Shown here: piece by piece, positions 28,403-38,500 of the stretch | Layout: the number at the start of each line of letters is the position of its first letter | Numbering within the stretch: the first letter of the stretch is position 1 | Origin: Actinobacteria bacterium IMCC26103 | GTDB lineage: Bacteria > Actinomycetota > Actinomycetes > Nanopelagicales > Nanopelagicaceae | DNA: 64,000 bases | Direction: 5' to 3' | Assembly (NCBI GenBank): GCA_002284875.1 | Contig: CP015604.1 | Span: 1,116,001-1,180,000, forward strand | Made by a program: the position numbers and the translations under genes | The notes under the pieces: generated by a model | Database searches by the model: none | Told to the model about the DNA's origin: nothing | What the model saw: only the letters and a program-made list of their open reading frames with translations

Positions 28403-29907
28403 CGCTTCGCCTCTATTGCCTGCGCCAGAACTAAGCGATCATCAAAATCCATGGTCTTGCCTTTAATCGCCTGGCCTAATTCATGTCCTTTACCAAGAAC
28501 CGCAACGCTATCGCCCGCGTTAGCAATAGAGACTGCATATGCGATTGCCGCAGCTCGATCAGTTATAACCTTTGACGGATCAACAATTTTTAGCCCATTT
28601 GTCATAGCCTGCAAAATAGCTTCTGGATCTTCCGATCTTGGATTATCGCTGGTGAAGATAGCAACATCTGCTCCTTCAGAAAGCGCCTTGCCCATCAGAG
28701 GGCGCTTAGTTGAATCTCGATCTCCCCCGCAACCTAATACGGCGATAACTTTGCCGGAGGTAAATTCGCGTATTGAAGAGAGAACATTGGAAACTGCATC
28801 GGCAGTATGGGCATAGTCGACGAAAGCGGAGAAGTTCTGGCCAACAACTATCTCTTCCATTCGTCCGGCAGCACCTGAAATGTGCGGAACAATCGCTGCA
28901 ATATCAATTGGATCAACTCCAGATTCAACTGCGATCGCAATCGCCATAAGTAAATTATCGAAGTTATAGCCACCGCGAAGAGTTGTTGTGGTTTCAATTA
29001 AAATTCCACCAGCACCGCGCACTTTTAACTGCACACGCTTAGCTGGGGTATCAATCTCTATAAAGTGCCAAGTAGCTTTCGGGTTAGTGCGCGAGAGAGT
29101 AATTACAGGAAGCTCGGTTGATGCAGAAAGTCTGGCACCGTAAGGATCATCAATATTAATGCAGGCTAAATCTGCCATGGCAAAGTTAAAGAGAGCAGCT
29201 TTAGCCGCAAAGTAACTCTCCATATCTCCATGGAAATCTAAGTGATCTTGTGTCAGATTTGTGAAGCCGGCTATAGCCAAGTGCGCGCCATCCAAGCGAT
29301 GTAAGGCAAGGGCATGACTTGATACCTCTAGAACTAAATGGCGCATATGACGCTCTCTCATGACAGCGGCAAGTGACTGTAAATCGGTGGCTTCTGGGGT
29401 TGTGCGTTGGCTAGCTATCACCTCGTTACCAATACGAGTTTCAACTGTCCCGATTAACCCACAATCACGGTGAGCTGCTTCAAAGATCTGGTGGAGCAGG
29501 GTGGTTACGGTGGTCTTGCCATTAGTTCCAGTAATTCCAATACAGTTTAAATCTCGCATTGGTTCGCAGTAGATTTGAGCTGCTATGCGACCGGCTACTA
29601 GCCGCGGATTTGATACGACTAAAACTGGAAAACCTGGTGCCAATTCTGATATTTGATTTGCACCAGCGGCATCTGTTAACGCCGCTACCGCCCCATTTTT
29701 CTTTGCACTAACCACAAATTCTGCCCCATGTCGATTTGCCCCAGGCATCGCAATAAATAGATCACCTGGCTGTACTTGGCTATCAGAATGAGTCGCTCCA
29801 GAGACTCTAATTGCGGCGAGTTCTTTTTCACTTGATGTACTTGTCGCGCTACAAGTTTGGGCAATCTTGGAAAGCGTTACTGCAGGCGAATTGAATGGGC
29901 GCATCAT
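28399..29907 (-). CDS. murE: UDP-N-acetylmuramoyl-L-alanyl-D-glutamate ligase MurE (third residue of the stem peptide)
   Basis: The 502 residues carry GDLFIAMPGANRHGAEFV, GITGTNGKTTVTTLLHQIFE, TTPEATDLQSLAAVMRE, LEVSSHALALHRLDG, FTNLTQDHLDFHGDMESYF and FVDYAHTADAVSNVL. The C-terminal specificity loop reads FTSDNPRSEDPEAIL, whose DNPR motif is the hallmark of meso-diaminopimelate-adding enzymes, so a DAP-type wall is likely. The ATG overlaps the ftsI TGA. Confidence 0.97.
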   Translation of the reverse strand: MMRPFNSPAVTLSKIAQTCSATSTSSEKELAAIRVSGATHSDSQVQPGDLFIAMPGANRHGAEFVVSAKKNGAVAALTDAAGANQISELAPGFPVLVVSNPRLVAGRIAAQIYCEPMRDLNCIGITGTNGKTTVTTLLHQIFEAAHRDCGLIGTVETRIGNEVIASQRTTPEATDLQSLAAVMRERHMRHLVLEVSSHALALHRLDGAHLAIAGFTNLTQDHLDFHGDMESYFAAKAALFNFAMADLACINIDDPYGARLSASTELPVITLSRTNPKATWHFIEIDTPAKRVQLKVRGAGGILIETTTTLRGGYNFDNLLMAIAIAVESGVDPIDIAAIVPHISGAAGRMEEIVVGQNFSAFVDYAHTADAVSNVLSSIREFTSGKVIAVLGCGGDRDSTKRPLMGKALSEGADVAIFTSDNPRSEDPEAILQAMTNGLKIVDPSKVITDRAAAIAYAVSIANAGDSVAVLGKGHELGQAIKGKTMDFDDRLVLAQAIEAKR

Positions 29908-31745
29908 GGCTTCTTTGCACTAGCTTGTTGGGCCTGAAGAACAGTACTTTCGCGCTGCTTCTTAACTAGCTCGCTCTGGGTTAGCGCAACTGGAATTACT
30001 TCAGTTCCAGTAGGTGCTACATGTTCAGATTGAAGAACGAAAGTCATAACCTTCTTAAATACCGGACCAGCAAGTGATCCACCATAGTGAGCACCCTTAG
30101 GGTCTTGGATAGTTACGCTGATTACATACTTAGGAGCATCTGCTGGTGCAAATCCAATAAAGGATGCGGTGTAACCGCTGTAACAAGAACACGCAGAGTT
30201 ATAGCGCATTGCGGTTCCAGTTTTTCCAGCCACGCGATAACCCGGAATCGCCGCGCTTGGCGCAGTGCCTTGAGTAGAGACAACTGATTCCATCATTATG
30301 CGCAATTGTTGCGCCGTCTGCGCGCTAACTACTCGCTCAGAAGTTCGACCTGCCGCTGCTGTGTATTTCCCAGAGGAATCTGCTGTTCCTGCAATAACAG
30401 TTGGAGATACACGAACACCGTCATTGGCAATCGTTGCAAAGACGCTAGTTGCCTGCATCGCTGTAACTGAATAACCCTGGCCAAAAGCCACCGTCGGTGC
30501 AGTAGTTCCAGACCAATCACTTACTGGACGGAATAGACCGGCAGATTCTCCAGGCAGACCCGAACCAGTAGATTTTCCAATGCCAAATTTACTTAGGTAG
30601 TCGTGTAAAGAGTTGTTAGAGAGCATCTCACCGATTTGAATTGTTCCAGTATTTGATGAGACGGCTAAAATTCCAGATGTTGTTAGATGTTGTACCGCGT
30701 GATGTTCATGGTCGTGAAAGGTATCTCCGCCGCGTTTAATCGAGTAGGGAACGGTCAATACCGTCTCAGGAGTTATCTTCTTCTCTTCCAGAGCTGCCGC
30801 AAGCGTCATTACTTTTCCAGTTGATCCAGGTTCGTATACATCCTGAACTGATGGGTTACGCATCAACGCTGGAGATACATTCTTAGTGTTATTTGGATCA
30901 AAAGTTGGCGCAGTAGCATGCGCCAAGATATGTCCAGTCTTGGGATCCATCACAATTACCGTGCCGCTTACCGCACGGGCCTTTGATACCGCTTCTTGAA
31001 TCGCCTTCGATGCCACCCATTGCACATCACGATCAATTGTTAAGCGAATTGTCGTTCCCTTTTTAGCCGCGACAATCTCATTCTGCGAACCTGGAATTTC
31101 TGCGCCCAGCCCGCGCGCATATGAATATCTACCATCAGTGCCCGATATCGTGGAGTTAAGACTTGATTCAATTCCGGTAGCGCCAATTCCATCTTGTCGC
31201 ACAAAGCCAACTAAAGAAGAGACTAGCGAGCCGGATGGATATTCGCGGATGTAGTTTCGCTCAGCAAAGAATCCAACAATTCGCTTATCAAAATTTTCTT
31301 TAGTTAAAGCAGCGTTGTAGCTATCAACTGCATCGCTCAGGTTGCGCCAAATGGCAGGTTTAGCGCTCTTTGCCACCATGGCATAACGCTTCGTGCCTGA
31401 AATTGCGCTCTGTACTTGTGCAACCGTCATTCCTAGATAAGGTGCTGCAAAGTTTGCCGTCTGGGCAGCATTCGTCACCTGCGTTTGATCGACAACGATA
31501 TTGATAGCAGAGACGCTTCGTGCGAAATCAATTCCATTGATATCGGTAATCTCACCGCGAGCTGCCGGTATTGCCCGAGTCGATTCCATCTCATTAGCGG
31601 CTTTATTGCGATATTCACTGGCTTGAATTCCTTGGATCTGAATTAAGCGAAAGGTAAATAGTAAGAAGAAGGTCAAGATAAAGATTAAAAGTATGCGAAT
31701 ACGTGAGGCGGAGAGGTTTAGATTACCCACGTTTGATTTCTCCAT
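29904..31745 (-). CDS. ftsI: Septal class B penicillin-binding protein (FtsI)
   Basis: Transpeptidase that cross-links septal peptidoglycan. The 613 residues start with one membrane anchor (about 18-35), then the PBP dimerisation domain (AIPAARGEITDINGIDFAR, REYPSGSLVSSLVGFV). The transpeptidase domain shows the catalytic SxxK in YEPGSTGKVMTL, SxN in LAVSSNTGTIQIG and KTG in YRVAGKTGTAMRY. There are no PASTA domains. Its first codons lie inside the ftsL-like gene (23-bp overlap). Confidence 0.97.
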   Translation of the reverse strand: MEKSNVGNLNLSASRIRILLIFILTFFLLFTFRLIQIQGIQASEYRNKAANEMESTRAIPAARGEITDINGIDFARSVSAINIVVDQTQVTNAAQTANFAAPYLGMTVAQVQSAISGTKRYAMVAKSAKPAIWRNLSDAVDSYNAALTKENFDKRIVGFFAERNYIREYPSGSLVSSLVGFVRQDGIGATGIESSLNSTISGTDGRYSYARGLGAEIPGSQNEIVAAKKGTTIRLTIDRDVQWVASKAIQEAVSKARAVSGTVIVMDPKTGHILAHATAPTFDPNNTKNVSPALMRNPSVQDVYEPGSTGKVMTLAAALEEKKITPETVLTVPYSIKRGGDTFHDHEHHAVQHLTTSGILAVSSNTGTIQIGEMLSNNSLHDYLSKFGIGKSTGSGLPGESAGLFRPVSDWSGTTAPTVAFGQGYSVTAMQATSVFATIANDGVRVSPTVIAGTADSSGKYTAAAGRTSERVVSAQTAQQLRIMMESVVSTQGTAPSAAIPGYRVAGKTGTAMRYNSACSCYSGYTASFIGFAPADAPKYVISVTIQDPKGAHYGGSLAGPVFKKVMTFVLQSEHVAPTGTEVIPVALTQSELVKKQRESTVLQAQQASAKKP

Positions 31746-32142
31746 TTGCTAACGCCTGTGCCTGCGAATCTAGATTTAGAAAAACTGGCGAATCTGATGG
31801 GCGCATTCCCAGCGCCTGCGCTTTGGCAGCTAACGCTTCAGGTGAAGAGACCGCCTCGATCTGACGATTAATCGCTTCGCGTTGATCTGCCACAATTTTT
31901 GCTTCAGCCTTTAAGCCAGAGAGTGTGAAGGCATCCTGTGCCAGAAGAATATTAACCGCCAACAGAATTAGCAGCCCAATTGCAGCAACTGAAGATAAAA
32001 AAATGGCGAAGAAGCGGTGAGTTGCTTGCGCACCTTCAGAAACGTTGGGAACTAACTTTAAAAATACTTCAGCAGATTTTTCAGTCAACTTCTGGCGGGG
32101 TACCCGAGATGTTTTGGTAGCTGCGGAATTCAAAAGGGCCAT
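31723..32142 (-). CDS. ftsL: FtsL-like bitopic divisome protein
   Basis: A 139-residue protein with a cytoplasmic N-terminus (about 1-42), a membrane segment around 44-67 (FFAIFLSSVAAIGLLILLAV), and an extracytoplasmic coiled-coil region (LSGLKAEAKIVADQREAINR) ending in ALGMRPSDSPVFLNLD, the usual FtsL/septum-initiator tail. Sequence conservation is low in this family, so the call rests on topology and on its place between rsmH and ftsI. It overlaps ftsI by 23 bp and abuts rsmH. Confidence 0.88.
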   Translation of the reverse strand: MALLNSAATKTSRVPRQKLTEKSAEVFLKLVPNVSEGAQATHRFFAIFLSSVAAIGLLILLAVNILLAQDAFTLSGLKAEAKIVADQREAINRQIEAVSSPEALAAKAQALGMRPSDSPVFLNLDSQAQALANGEIKRG

Positions 32143-33099
32143 TTACGCCGCCACCTTTTCAATTGCCCGCAAACGCACTGAAGCCGAACGCGGATTTGCA
32201 GCTAACTCTTCATCAGTTGGTGTTTCACCAGATTTTGAAACCATGGCAAATTTGGCGGCTAATTCGGGAAGGTCTACTGGCAATTTACGTGGGCTCTTAG
32301 AAGTTGAGCGATCTACGAAGATTTCTTTAACAATGCGATCTTCGAGCGATTGGAATGAGAGAACGACAACGCGTCCACCGACAGCGATTAGATCAAGTGC
32401 TATTGGCAGAGCGCGTGTGATCGCACCAAGTTCATCATTTGCTTCAATACGTAAGGCTTGGAAGGTGCGCTTTGCCGGATTGCCACCAGTACGACGGGTT
32501 GCGGCAGGAATACTCTCTTTAACCAAGGTGGCGAGTTCTTGAGTTGAATTAAGCGGTGCTTTTGCGCGAGCTTTAACAATATTTTCAACTATCCGAGTTG
32601 CAAACTTTTCTTCACCAAAGGTGCGCAGAATCTTCACCAGCGCACCAGGTGCGTAGGTATTTACTATCTCCGATGCAGTAATTCCCCGGCTGCGATCCAT
32701 CCGCATATCAAGTGGGGCATCTTGTGAATAAGAGAAGCCACGTTCTACTTCATCTAATTGCATTGAAGAGACACCGAGATCAAATAAAACGCCATTTACT
32801 TCTTTCAAACCAAGAGATGAAACAACTTCACCAATTTCATCAAAGACCGCGTGCGCACTCTTAAAGCGATCACCAAATCGAGCTAGTCGTGCACCGGCAC
32901 GTTCTAGGGCAATTTGATCGCGATCGATACCAATAACAGTTAATGTGGGGAATTTTTCAAGTAGAGCCTCAGTGTGGCCACCTAAGCCAAGTGTGCAATC
33001 CACGATTACTGGTTTTTCATTTAGCAAAACTGTCGGGGAAAGTAGCTCAATGCAACGATCTAGCATTACAGATATATGTTGCGTACTTGCATCGTTCAT
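32143..33099 (-). CDS. rsmH: 16S rRNA (cytosine-1402 N4)-methyltransferase
   Basis: Methylates N4 of C1402 in the 16S decoding centre. The 318 residues start MNDASTQHISVMLDRCIELL and carry the SAM site VIVDCTLGLGGHTEALL, IGIDRDQIALERAGARL, VLFDLGVSSMQLDEVERGFS, LDMRMDRSRGITA, FGEEKFATRIVENI and QALRIEANDELGAI. A GGGGGAG ribosome-binding site lies just before its ATG. A large hairpin separates it from mraZ. Confidence 0.97.
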   Translation of the reverse strand: MNDASTQHISVMLDRCIELLSPTVLLNEKPVIVDCTLGLGGHTEALLEKFPTLTVIGIDRDQIALERAGARLARFGDRFKSAHAVFDEIGEVVSSLGLKEVNGVLFDLGVSSMQLDEVERGFSYSQDAPLDMRMDRSRGITASEIVNTYAPGALVKILRTFGEEKFATRIVENIVKARAKAPLNSTQELATLVKESIPAATRRTGGNPAKRTFQALRIEANDELGAITRALPIALDLIAVGGRVVVLSFQSLEDRIVKEIFVDRSTSKSPRKLPVDLPELAAKFAMVSKSGETPTDEELAANPRSASVRLRAIEKVAA

Positions 33100-33144
33100 C
33101 TACTCCCCCATTTCTACTTTGTTGTTTTGTTTATCTCTCATCTC

Positions 33145-33225
33145 TGGTCACCGCCGGCCGACGGATCTAACGAAAGTGACACCGGGGAAGGGGTGTCACT
33201 GCCGGCTTTAGGTCGGCGGTGGCCA
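33145..33225 (-). other. Large nested inverted repeat between mraZ and rsmH
   Basis: An outer pair of arms (33145-33162, containing TGGTCACCGCC; and 33212-33225, GTCGGCGGTGGCCA) encloses a perfect inner hairpin. That inner stem pairs AGTGACACC (33175-33183) with GGTGTCACT (33192-33200). GCCGGC occurs beside both stems. No T-run follows on the minus strand, so it does not look like a simple terminator for mraZ. An attenuator, RNA-processing structure or protein site are possibilities. Confidence 0.75.
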
Positions 33226-33268
33226 CAAATGAGAGCGCTATTAAATTTTTATTAAGTTTTTTAAACTG

Positions 33269-33700
33269 CTAGAAGAGGCCAGGGAATATCTCCTCAGATA
33301 CATCAGCGAAACCTTTTTCACGATCACTTAGATATGTATTCCAAGCGGAGTTATCCCAAATTTCAACGCGGGTATTTGCACCGATAACAACGCAATCTTT
33401 TTCAAGTCCGGCATATGTACGAAGGCCTGCAGGAATAGTTACGCGACCTTGGCGATCTGGAATTTCATCGTGTGCACCGGCGAACATCACGCGCATGTAA
33501 TCGCGCGCATTCTTTGATGTAACAGGTGCTTGGCGCAGAGTTTCGGTAATCGTTGCAAATTCTGAAGATGGGAAGACATATAAGCAACGCTCTTGTCCTT
33601 TGGTAATTACCAATCCAGCAGAGAGCTCTTCGCGAAATTTCGCGGGAAGGATCAAACGGCCCTTTTCATCAAGGCGTGGCTCGTGGGTGCCGAGAAACAT
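33269..33700 (-). CDS. mraZ: Transcriptional regulator MraZ
   Basis: AbrB-like DNA-binding protein and autoregulator of the dcw operon. I start it at ATG 33698-33700 ([19 protein letters not shown]), preceded by a GGAAGGGGG ribosome-binding site, giving 143 residues. Two MraZ repeats are visible: [17 protein letters not shown] near the start, and [20 protein letters not shown] in the second half. Its own operator array lies 44-93 bp upstream. Confidence 0.96.
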   Translation of the reverse strand: MFLGTHEPRLDEKGRLILPAKFREELSAGLVITKGQERCLYVFPSSEFATITETLRQAPVTSKNARDYMRVMFAGAHDEIPDRQGRVTIPAGLRTYAGLEKDCVVIGANTRVEIWDNSAWNTYLSDREKGFADVSEEIFPGLF

Positions 33701-33743
33701 TTTGCGGCCCCCTTCCCCAGGTGCCAAGGCGGAAAACCCGCTT

Positions 33744-33793
33744 AATCCCCCACTTTACTCCACTTTCCTCCTTTTTCAACCACCTTTCGCCAC
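33744..33793 (-). promoter_or_regulatory. mraZ: MraZ operator: five tandem 10-bp boxes
   Basis: Read on the minus strand, the consecutive decamers are GTGGCGAAAG, GTGGTTGAAA, AAGGAGGAAA, GTGGAGTAAA and GTGGGGGATT. Four of the five keep GTGG at exactly 10-bp spacing; the middle one is degenerate. MraZ in other bacteria is known to bind direct repeats with a TGGG/GTGG core at 10-bp spacing upstream of its own gene, so this is very likely the autoregulatory site. Confidence 0.85.
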
Positions 33794-33861
33794 TAACCTC
33801 CCGCCTGCACCCCAGCCCTCCCCACCTAATTTGGGCAGTAATTTGCCAATATTTAGGCATG

Positions 33862-33888
33862 AAAAATGCCCCCGCCAGCGGCGAGGGC
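33862..33888 (-). terminator. Rho-independent terminator after the DUF3040 gene
   Basis: On the minus strand GCCCTCGCC, a three-base loop, GGCGGGGGC (one mismatch) and then ATTTTT follow the DUF3040 stop by about 20 bases. It ends the dinB-side transcripts before the mraZ control region. A short T-run on the other side (TTTT at 33895-33898) may make it work both ways. Confidence 0.75.
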
Positions 33889-33906
33889 AAGATGTTTTAA
33901 CCGGCT

Positions 33907-34275
33907 TTAGCCGTTATTGCGCTGATCCCAGCGATCTTCCATCCCCTTGGTAAAGCCTTGGGTAAATGAGCGGCGAGCGCGCTTTGTCGAGCCACCTTGG
34001 CCAAACTTTGATGTGCGCTTAGTCAGGCCATTGATAAGCAGGATTACGCCAACGAGGGCAACGAGAAAGCCACCTACTCCAACCAAGGTCAGCTGAGCGA
34101 TAAGTCCGGCAAAGAGAATAGAGAAGCCACCCAAAATTGCAGCGATGGCGATACCGATTGAAGCGCTAAAGCGAGTGGTTGTGCCGTTTAAAGTCGAGAC
34201 TAGACGTGGATCATCGGCAGATAGCGCCTCTTCCATCTCAGCTAATAGGCGTTGTTCGCGATCAGATAGAGCCAT
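33907..34275 (-). CDS. DUF3040 family membrane protein
   Basis: A 122-residue actinobacterial protein. It starts at ATG 34273-34275 with MALSDREQRLLAEMEEALSA and DPRLVSTL, the DUF3040 signature. Two hydrophobic segments follow (about 41-61 and 65-86, including IAIAAILGGFSILFAGLIA and GVGGFLVALVGVILLI). The C-terminus is basic. Function is unknown. A TATTGT hexamer six bases before the ATG supports this start and a leaderless message. Confidence 0.85.
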   Translation of the reverse strand: MALSDREQRLLAEMEEALSADDPRLVSTLNGTTTRFSASIGIAIAAILGGFSILFAGLIAQLTLVGVGGFLVALVGVILLINGLTKRTSKFGQGGSTKRARRSFTQGFTKGMEDRWDQRNNG

Positions 34276-34281
34276 ATCCCC

Positions 34282-34287
34282 ACAATA
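34282..34287 (-). promoter_or_regulatory. Putative -10 element of the DUF3040 gene (leaderless)
   Basis: The minus strand reads TATTGT, GGGGAT, ATG. The six-base spacing matches the pattern seen before other genes here. The GGGG could also be read as a ribosome-binding site, but it lies too close to the ATG. Confidence 0.45.
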
Positions 34288-34318
34288 GAACAACTTTGCG
34301 CTCAGGGCTAGTTGATCT

Positions 34319-35503
34319 CTAATCCCCGTGGCGTTCTGGCTCATCCCCTGGCTTAATCAGGCGCCCCGGACGAACGCTGCCCCGCCCAAAGCGCACTGAT
34401 GCCTGATCAATCGCACTTTCGGCATCGCGCCAACCCTTTTCGCGCGCGCCTAGGACGAGTTGTTCAGGGGAATCCTCCTGCAAATTCTCAAGTGAGACTC
34501 CGACTAAACGCAGTCGTGCGCGTTCTATCTTTAACGCTAGATAAAGTGATTTCACAACTTCATAAACATCGTGAGTACTGTCAATTGGCAGCGGCAGAGT
34601 CTTAGAGCGATTGATAGTTGAGAAATCTGCAAAGCGCACCTTTATTGAAATCGTCTTGGCAAATAGACCTTTCTCACGCAAACGCGCCGTTGATCTTTCC
34701 GTCATCCGCAGAAATTCTTGCAAGATTTCAGTTGGATTATCTAGATCATTTGGAAAAGTTTCAGCCGATGAAATACTTTTATCCGGTTCCTCAGGTGTTA
34801 CATCGCGATAGTCGCGCCCCCAGGCAAGTTCATAAAGCGATGCACCTGCTGCATCCCCAAGTGCGCGGATTAAAGTAGCGCGCGGAGTGTTTGCGATATC
34901 GGCAACGGTATGTAAACCCAGTCTCTCAAGCTGTTCTGCTGTCTTTGGACCGACTCCCCAGATCGCACCAACCGGAAGCGGATGCAAGAAGGTAAGGATG
35001 CGATCGGCAGTTATCTCGAGCATGCCATTTGGTTTGCAATGTTGTGAAGCTAACTTGGCGATAAATTTAGAGGGCGCGATACCAACCGAACAGGTAATAC
35101 CTTCCTCTTTCTCAACGCGGGCGCGGATAGCAGTTGCGATTTCGCGTCCGGTGCCCAGTAGTTTGCGCGCACCTGTGACATCAAGGAATGCTTCATCCAG
35201 TGAAATCGGTTCAACTAGCGGTGTGTAAGCAGCAAAGATTTGCATAACGCGTTCTGATATTTCAGAGTAACGATGGTGATCAGGTGCGATAAATATTGCT
35301 TGTGGCGCCATGCGTTGTGCGCGGCCCACAGGCATCGCAGCGCGAATTCCAAATTTACGTGCCGCATAGTTGGCAGATAAGACAACTCCTCGCGCACCTG
35401 CACCAACCACAACTGCTTTACCACGCAGTTCTGGGTGATCGAGCTCAGCAACAGATGCATAGAAGGCATCCATATCTACATGCAAAATCGTGGCCTGGGT
35501 CAT
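34319..35503 (-). CDS. dinB: DNA polymerase IV (Y family)
   Basis: Translesion polymerase. I start it at ATG 35501-35503, which overlaps the dnaE2 TGA (ATGA), giving 394 residues: MTQATILHVDMDAFYASVAE. Catalytic acidic residues are intact (HVDMDAF and ISLDEAFLDVTG), with CSVGIAPSKFIAKLAS and the helix-hairpin-helix IWGVGPKTAEQLERLGL. A likely beta-clamp motif, EQLVLGAR, lies near residue 360. Intact residues mean it is not an ImuB-type catalytically dead subunit. It is translated in the SOS operon with dnaE2. Confidence 0.95.
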   Translation of the reverse strand: MTQATILHVDMDAFYASVAELDHPELRGKAVVVGAGARGVVLSANYAARKFGIRAAMPVGRAQRMAPQAIFIAPDHHRYSEISERVMQIFAAYTPLVEPISLDEAFLDVTGARKLLGTGREIATAIRARVEKEEGITCSVGIAPSKFIAKLASQHCKPNGMLEITADRILTFLHPLPVGAIWGVGPKTAEQLERLGLHTVADIANTPRATLIRALGDAAGASLYELAWGRDYRDVTPEEPDKSISSAETFPNDLDNPTEILQEFLRMTERSTARLREKGLFAKTISIKVRFADFSTINRSKTLPLPIDSTHDVYEVVKSLYLALKIERARLRLVGVSLENLQEDSPEQLVLGAREKGWRDAESAIDQASVRFGRGSVRPGRLIKPGDEPERHGD

Positions 35504-38500
35504 CTCTGAATCGCTTGCTGTACTAATTGGCGTGACCATTTTTCATATGCTGTGCGCAGATCCCAGGCGCCGCTGGCGTTGATAGAGATACCGCGATCAC
35601 CGGTTCTGCGAGTTTTGCCACGGACTAACAATATGGATGAACTGTAGAGAGTGGAAGCAAAACCCTCTTGGGCGTCAGAGAAAAATGTGGAATCAGCACA
35701 TCCATAACCATCATCGAGAGTTAAAAAGATAACGCGCCGCCCCGAACGTACCGGTGGAGTCTGCATCGCAACTTTAATTCCGGCAACTAGCACTTCACTT
35801 TGTGATCGCAGTGAAAGTAGATCCGATGATTTAACCGCACCGATTGCATTTAGAAATGGGGCGTAGAACTCGAGCATATGGTGGGTGATATCCATACCTA
35901 AACGTTCTACTTCATTTCGCACCTTTTCAGCAGGCCCCATTGCAGGTAGACCACTTGCCGCAACATCAGGAGGTGCAAAGCCAAAGACCATCTGTGATCC
36001 CGCAACCGTGGCAACTGGTGAGCGAGTTAGATCAGATAGATGAAGCAATAAATCGCGATGGTTGATAGTTCCATCATTTAAAGAATGCACTTGGTCAAAG
36101 GCCCCAGTCATAATTAAAGTTTCGATAACTGGATGTGATGCACCTGATCTGCGATAGAAATCAGCGAGGTCGATATAGGGGCGGCCGGCAATTATCGAAG
36201 TGACTTCTTTATCGCTAATTCCTGCGACTGAGGTAAGTGCAATCCGCACACTGTCTTGCCCCGTCTCGTTTTTTTCTACCGTGTACTGGCTGCCTGAATA
36301 ATTAATATCTAGCGGTGCTAAACCAACGCCTAATTGGCGGGCTTCATCGATCATCAAACGCTTGGGATACATACCTGGATCATGCGTTAAGACACCTGCA
36401 ATAAATGCCGCTGGGTAATGCGTCTTTAAATAAGCAGATTGATATGTAGGTAGAGCGAAAGCTGCCGCATGTGCTTTACAGAAACCAAAGGAGGCAAAGG
36501 CGCGAAGTACATCCCAGATCTCGGTAATTGTGGTCAGCTCATAACCGCGGGCGGTTGCGGCAGGAAAGAACCAATCGCAGACTTCTTGTTGGCCTTCCTT
36601 GCTGCCTAAAGCGCGCCGTTTCTCATCGGCGGCAGCAAGTGAGATGCCGGTCATCGTTGCGATAATCGAGATAACTTGTTCGTGAAAGACGACCACGCCT
36701 TCGGTCTGCGCCAAGATCGGATACAGATCCGGATGGATTATCTGTGCACTGGTCCAGCCATGGCGCGCGTTAAGAAATGGGCGGATCATGTCGCTCTTTA
36801 CGGGTCCGGGACGAAAGAGTGAGATATCGATTATTAAATCGCTAAAAGTTTTTGGAGCTAACTTGCCGACTAGTTCGCGTTGTCCGGGGCTTTCGACTTG
36901 GAAGATGCCTAAGGTGCGCGTTGATTGGATTAACTCGTAAGTTGCGGTGTCATCAAGTGGCACGGCATCGATATCTAGATCAATATCAGCAACGCGTTTT
37001 ATCTCGTGCACCGCATGGGCAATTGTCGATTGCATCCGCACACCCAAGATATCTAGTTTCAATAAACCAATTTCTTCTACGCCATCTTTATCAAATTCCA
37101 CCATCGGGTAACCACTGGCGTTAAATTGAACTGGCGCACGATCCAACAGACCAGCATCAGATAGGACAACGGCGCAAGGATGCATCGCTAAGTGACGGGG
37201 CAGACCGTCAAGGCGTTGCGCCAAGGAAATCGCCATCACAGTAAGGGGCGCCGATAAGTTAAGTGAGCGAAGTTCCGGAAGTGATTTAAGGGTCGCCTCA
37301 ATATTGCGGGCGCGCACGTGTGGCAGAGATTTCGCGATTAAATCTATCTCCATCGCGGGTAGGCCAAGTGCTGCGCCAACATCGCGGATGGCATTGCGCG
37401 CACGGTAAGTGTCAACCATCGAGACCGTTGCACAGCGCGAAAGTGCTTGCGGGGATCGCCAATCAGTATCGCCATATCTTTTAAAGACCAGGTCATAGAT
37501 TTCTAAACGACGGGCCGATTCCACATCTATATCTATATCAGGAAGCGCTCGGCGCAACGGTGAACAGAAGCGCTCCATCAACAAACCATGTTGCATCGGA
37601 TCAACGCCAGAAATTCCGAGCAAGTGACAGATCAGCGAACCAGCACCGCTGCCACGAGCTGCCACGCGAATATTTTTATTCCGCGCCATATCGGTGATAT
37701 CGGCAACGGTTAAGAAATATGGCTCATATCCAAGAGTTGCAACGGTGGCGAGCTCATCATCTAAACGAGCACGTGCTTTATTAATGGTGACTGAATCGTT
37801 GTAGCGCCAATTGATTCCAGATTCACAGCGCGTGCGCAGCAAAGTGCGCATCTCATTCGCCGAATCGGCACCGACTACATGAGCCTCGGGTAAGTGAATG
37901 CCACCTAAACCAAGATCGCGTTGTGGCGAAAGAAGTGCGCGTTCGGCCCATTTGCGCGTTGTATTTAAAAGATCACGTGGGGTGCGTTCTCCAGCGGCGC
38001 GTACAATTTCAGCAGCGAGTGAAACCATCTGATCATTTGGCTTTAAGTAACCTTCGGCATTACGGCGTTCTAGATGGCGTTGGTGCAACGGAACTAATTG
38101 CCGGGCGCAATCTAAAATATCGGCAACTGGACCATCTGCAGCATCGCGCATCCGCACCGCATTGGTGATTACCGCATCAATATCGTGATCGCGAGCGAAG
38201 ATAAGGGACCTGGCAGCATGGCCGGTCGAGAAAGGTCCGTTGCCCGCAACTAAATGAGAGACGCAATCTATAGCGTGATCGCCAAAGAGCGACCGAGTCT
38301 TATTAAATATCTCAAGTGCGATATCGCTGCGGTGCAAGGTAAGGGCTTGGCTAACTGGTGATTCCGGGCCGTGCAGTAAATGTAGTTGCGTTGAATATTG
38401 GCTAAAGCGTTGCAGGAAATCTAAAGTCAGGACTGGTGTGCGTTCGGCGGAGTTCATATTAAGTCCACTTAATAAACGCACCAGTGCGCGCCATCCCCCA

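Noticed and set aside
33744-33793. Possible RNase P RNA signature (GGAGGAAAGT on the minus strand)
   Set aside because: The gap is too short for rnpB and the following bases do not continue the conserved core; the 10-bp repeats explain the string as MraZ boxes.
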